A program made the position numbers and the translations under genes. A DNA stretch of 64,000 nt from CAYPPG01 sp964412555 (lineage in GTDB: Bacteria; Hinthialibacterota; Hinthialibacteria; Hinthialibacterales; Hinthialibacteraceae), in contig CAYPPG010000004.1 in assembly GCA_964412555.1 (NCBI GenBank), positions 137,691 to 201,690 on the forward strand, read 5' to 3'. The notes beneath the pieces were generated by a model, which was given only the letters and a program-made list of their open reading frames with translations, did no database searches and had not been told where the DNA came from. Shown in pieces: positions 63,961 to 64,000 of the stretch; the stretch's first letter is position 1, and each line of letters starts with the position of its first letter.

Positions 63961-64000
63961 CAGGAAAGGTCAAAGATTCCCTATCGCCAGATGGGGAGGA

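Overview
The window is a 64 kb piece of a draft bacterial scaffold; a run of exactly 100 N at 54530-54629 marks an assembly gap. It is gene-dense, moderately AT-rich by eye, and uses Shine-Dalgarno starts. The content is typical of Gram-negative, polymer-degrading bacteria of the Planctomycetota / Lentisphaerota / Hydrogenedentota / Poribacteria kind: five Tat-exported Gfo/Idh/MocA oxidoreductases, a ThuA-like protein, a sulfatase, a heparinase II/III protein, a secreted RraA-like protein, an alpha-glucuronidase-like protein, an ECF sigma factor with its anti-sigma protein, and Uma2 and DUF4351-type accessory genes. No taxonomic marker gene is present, so the phylum is an inference.

Region by region. 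1-8.6 kb: a glycan-degradation cluster with a GH67-like glucuronidase (cut by the window edge), a GH-A-like exported protein, a sulfatase that has lost an internal segment, and a Tat-exported esterase. 8.9-13.8 kb: a cysteine-rich unknown, a DUF4351-type nuclease-like protein, crcB with its DUF190 partner, and an ECF sigma / anti-sigma / exported protein operon. 14-27.9 kb: a HAD phosphatase, a coiled-coil unknown, an exported glutathione peroxidase, an orphan VirB11/CpaF-like ATPase, a glycosyltransferase overlapping a Gfo/Idh gene, threonine synthase, a phosphodiester glycosidase, a DUF3604 protein, a two-domain acetyltransferase, and an HU protein. 28-36.5 kb: a B12-binding radical SAM enzyme, a MntA/HepT pair, a Maf-type glycosyltransferase, a Gfo/Idh-ThuA cassette, a Uma2 protein, and another Gfo/Idh. 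36.5-46 kb: large exported proteins (a beta-propeller-like protein, a CBM9 plus six-hairpin protein, heparinase II/III followed by secreted RraA) and a second DUF4351-type gene. 46-55 kb: a DUF4097 lipoprotein, accB-accC, a Gfo/Idh-HEAT cassette, an LVIVD-like protein, the fifth Gfo/Idh, and a 44-bp tandem array around the gap. 55-64 kb: a GAF protein, a 38-residue membrane microprotein, a PHP protein, a GNAT/PlsC pair resembling aminolipid synthesis, a YyaL/DUF255 protein, tRNA-Pro(TGG), a WYL regulator with an internal deletion, and an ISNCY-type transposase.

Together the genes describe an aerobic or facultative heterotroph that exports many carbohydrate-active and oxidoreductase proteins to the cell envelope. 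Core metabolism (thrC, accBC, tRNA-Pro, HU) is scattered among them. Intergenic spaces carry several families of GC-rich palindromic repeats. Two genes show the same kind of damage: an internal deletion with a frame change.
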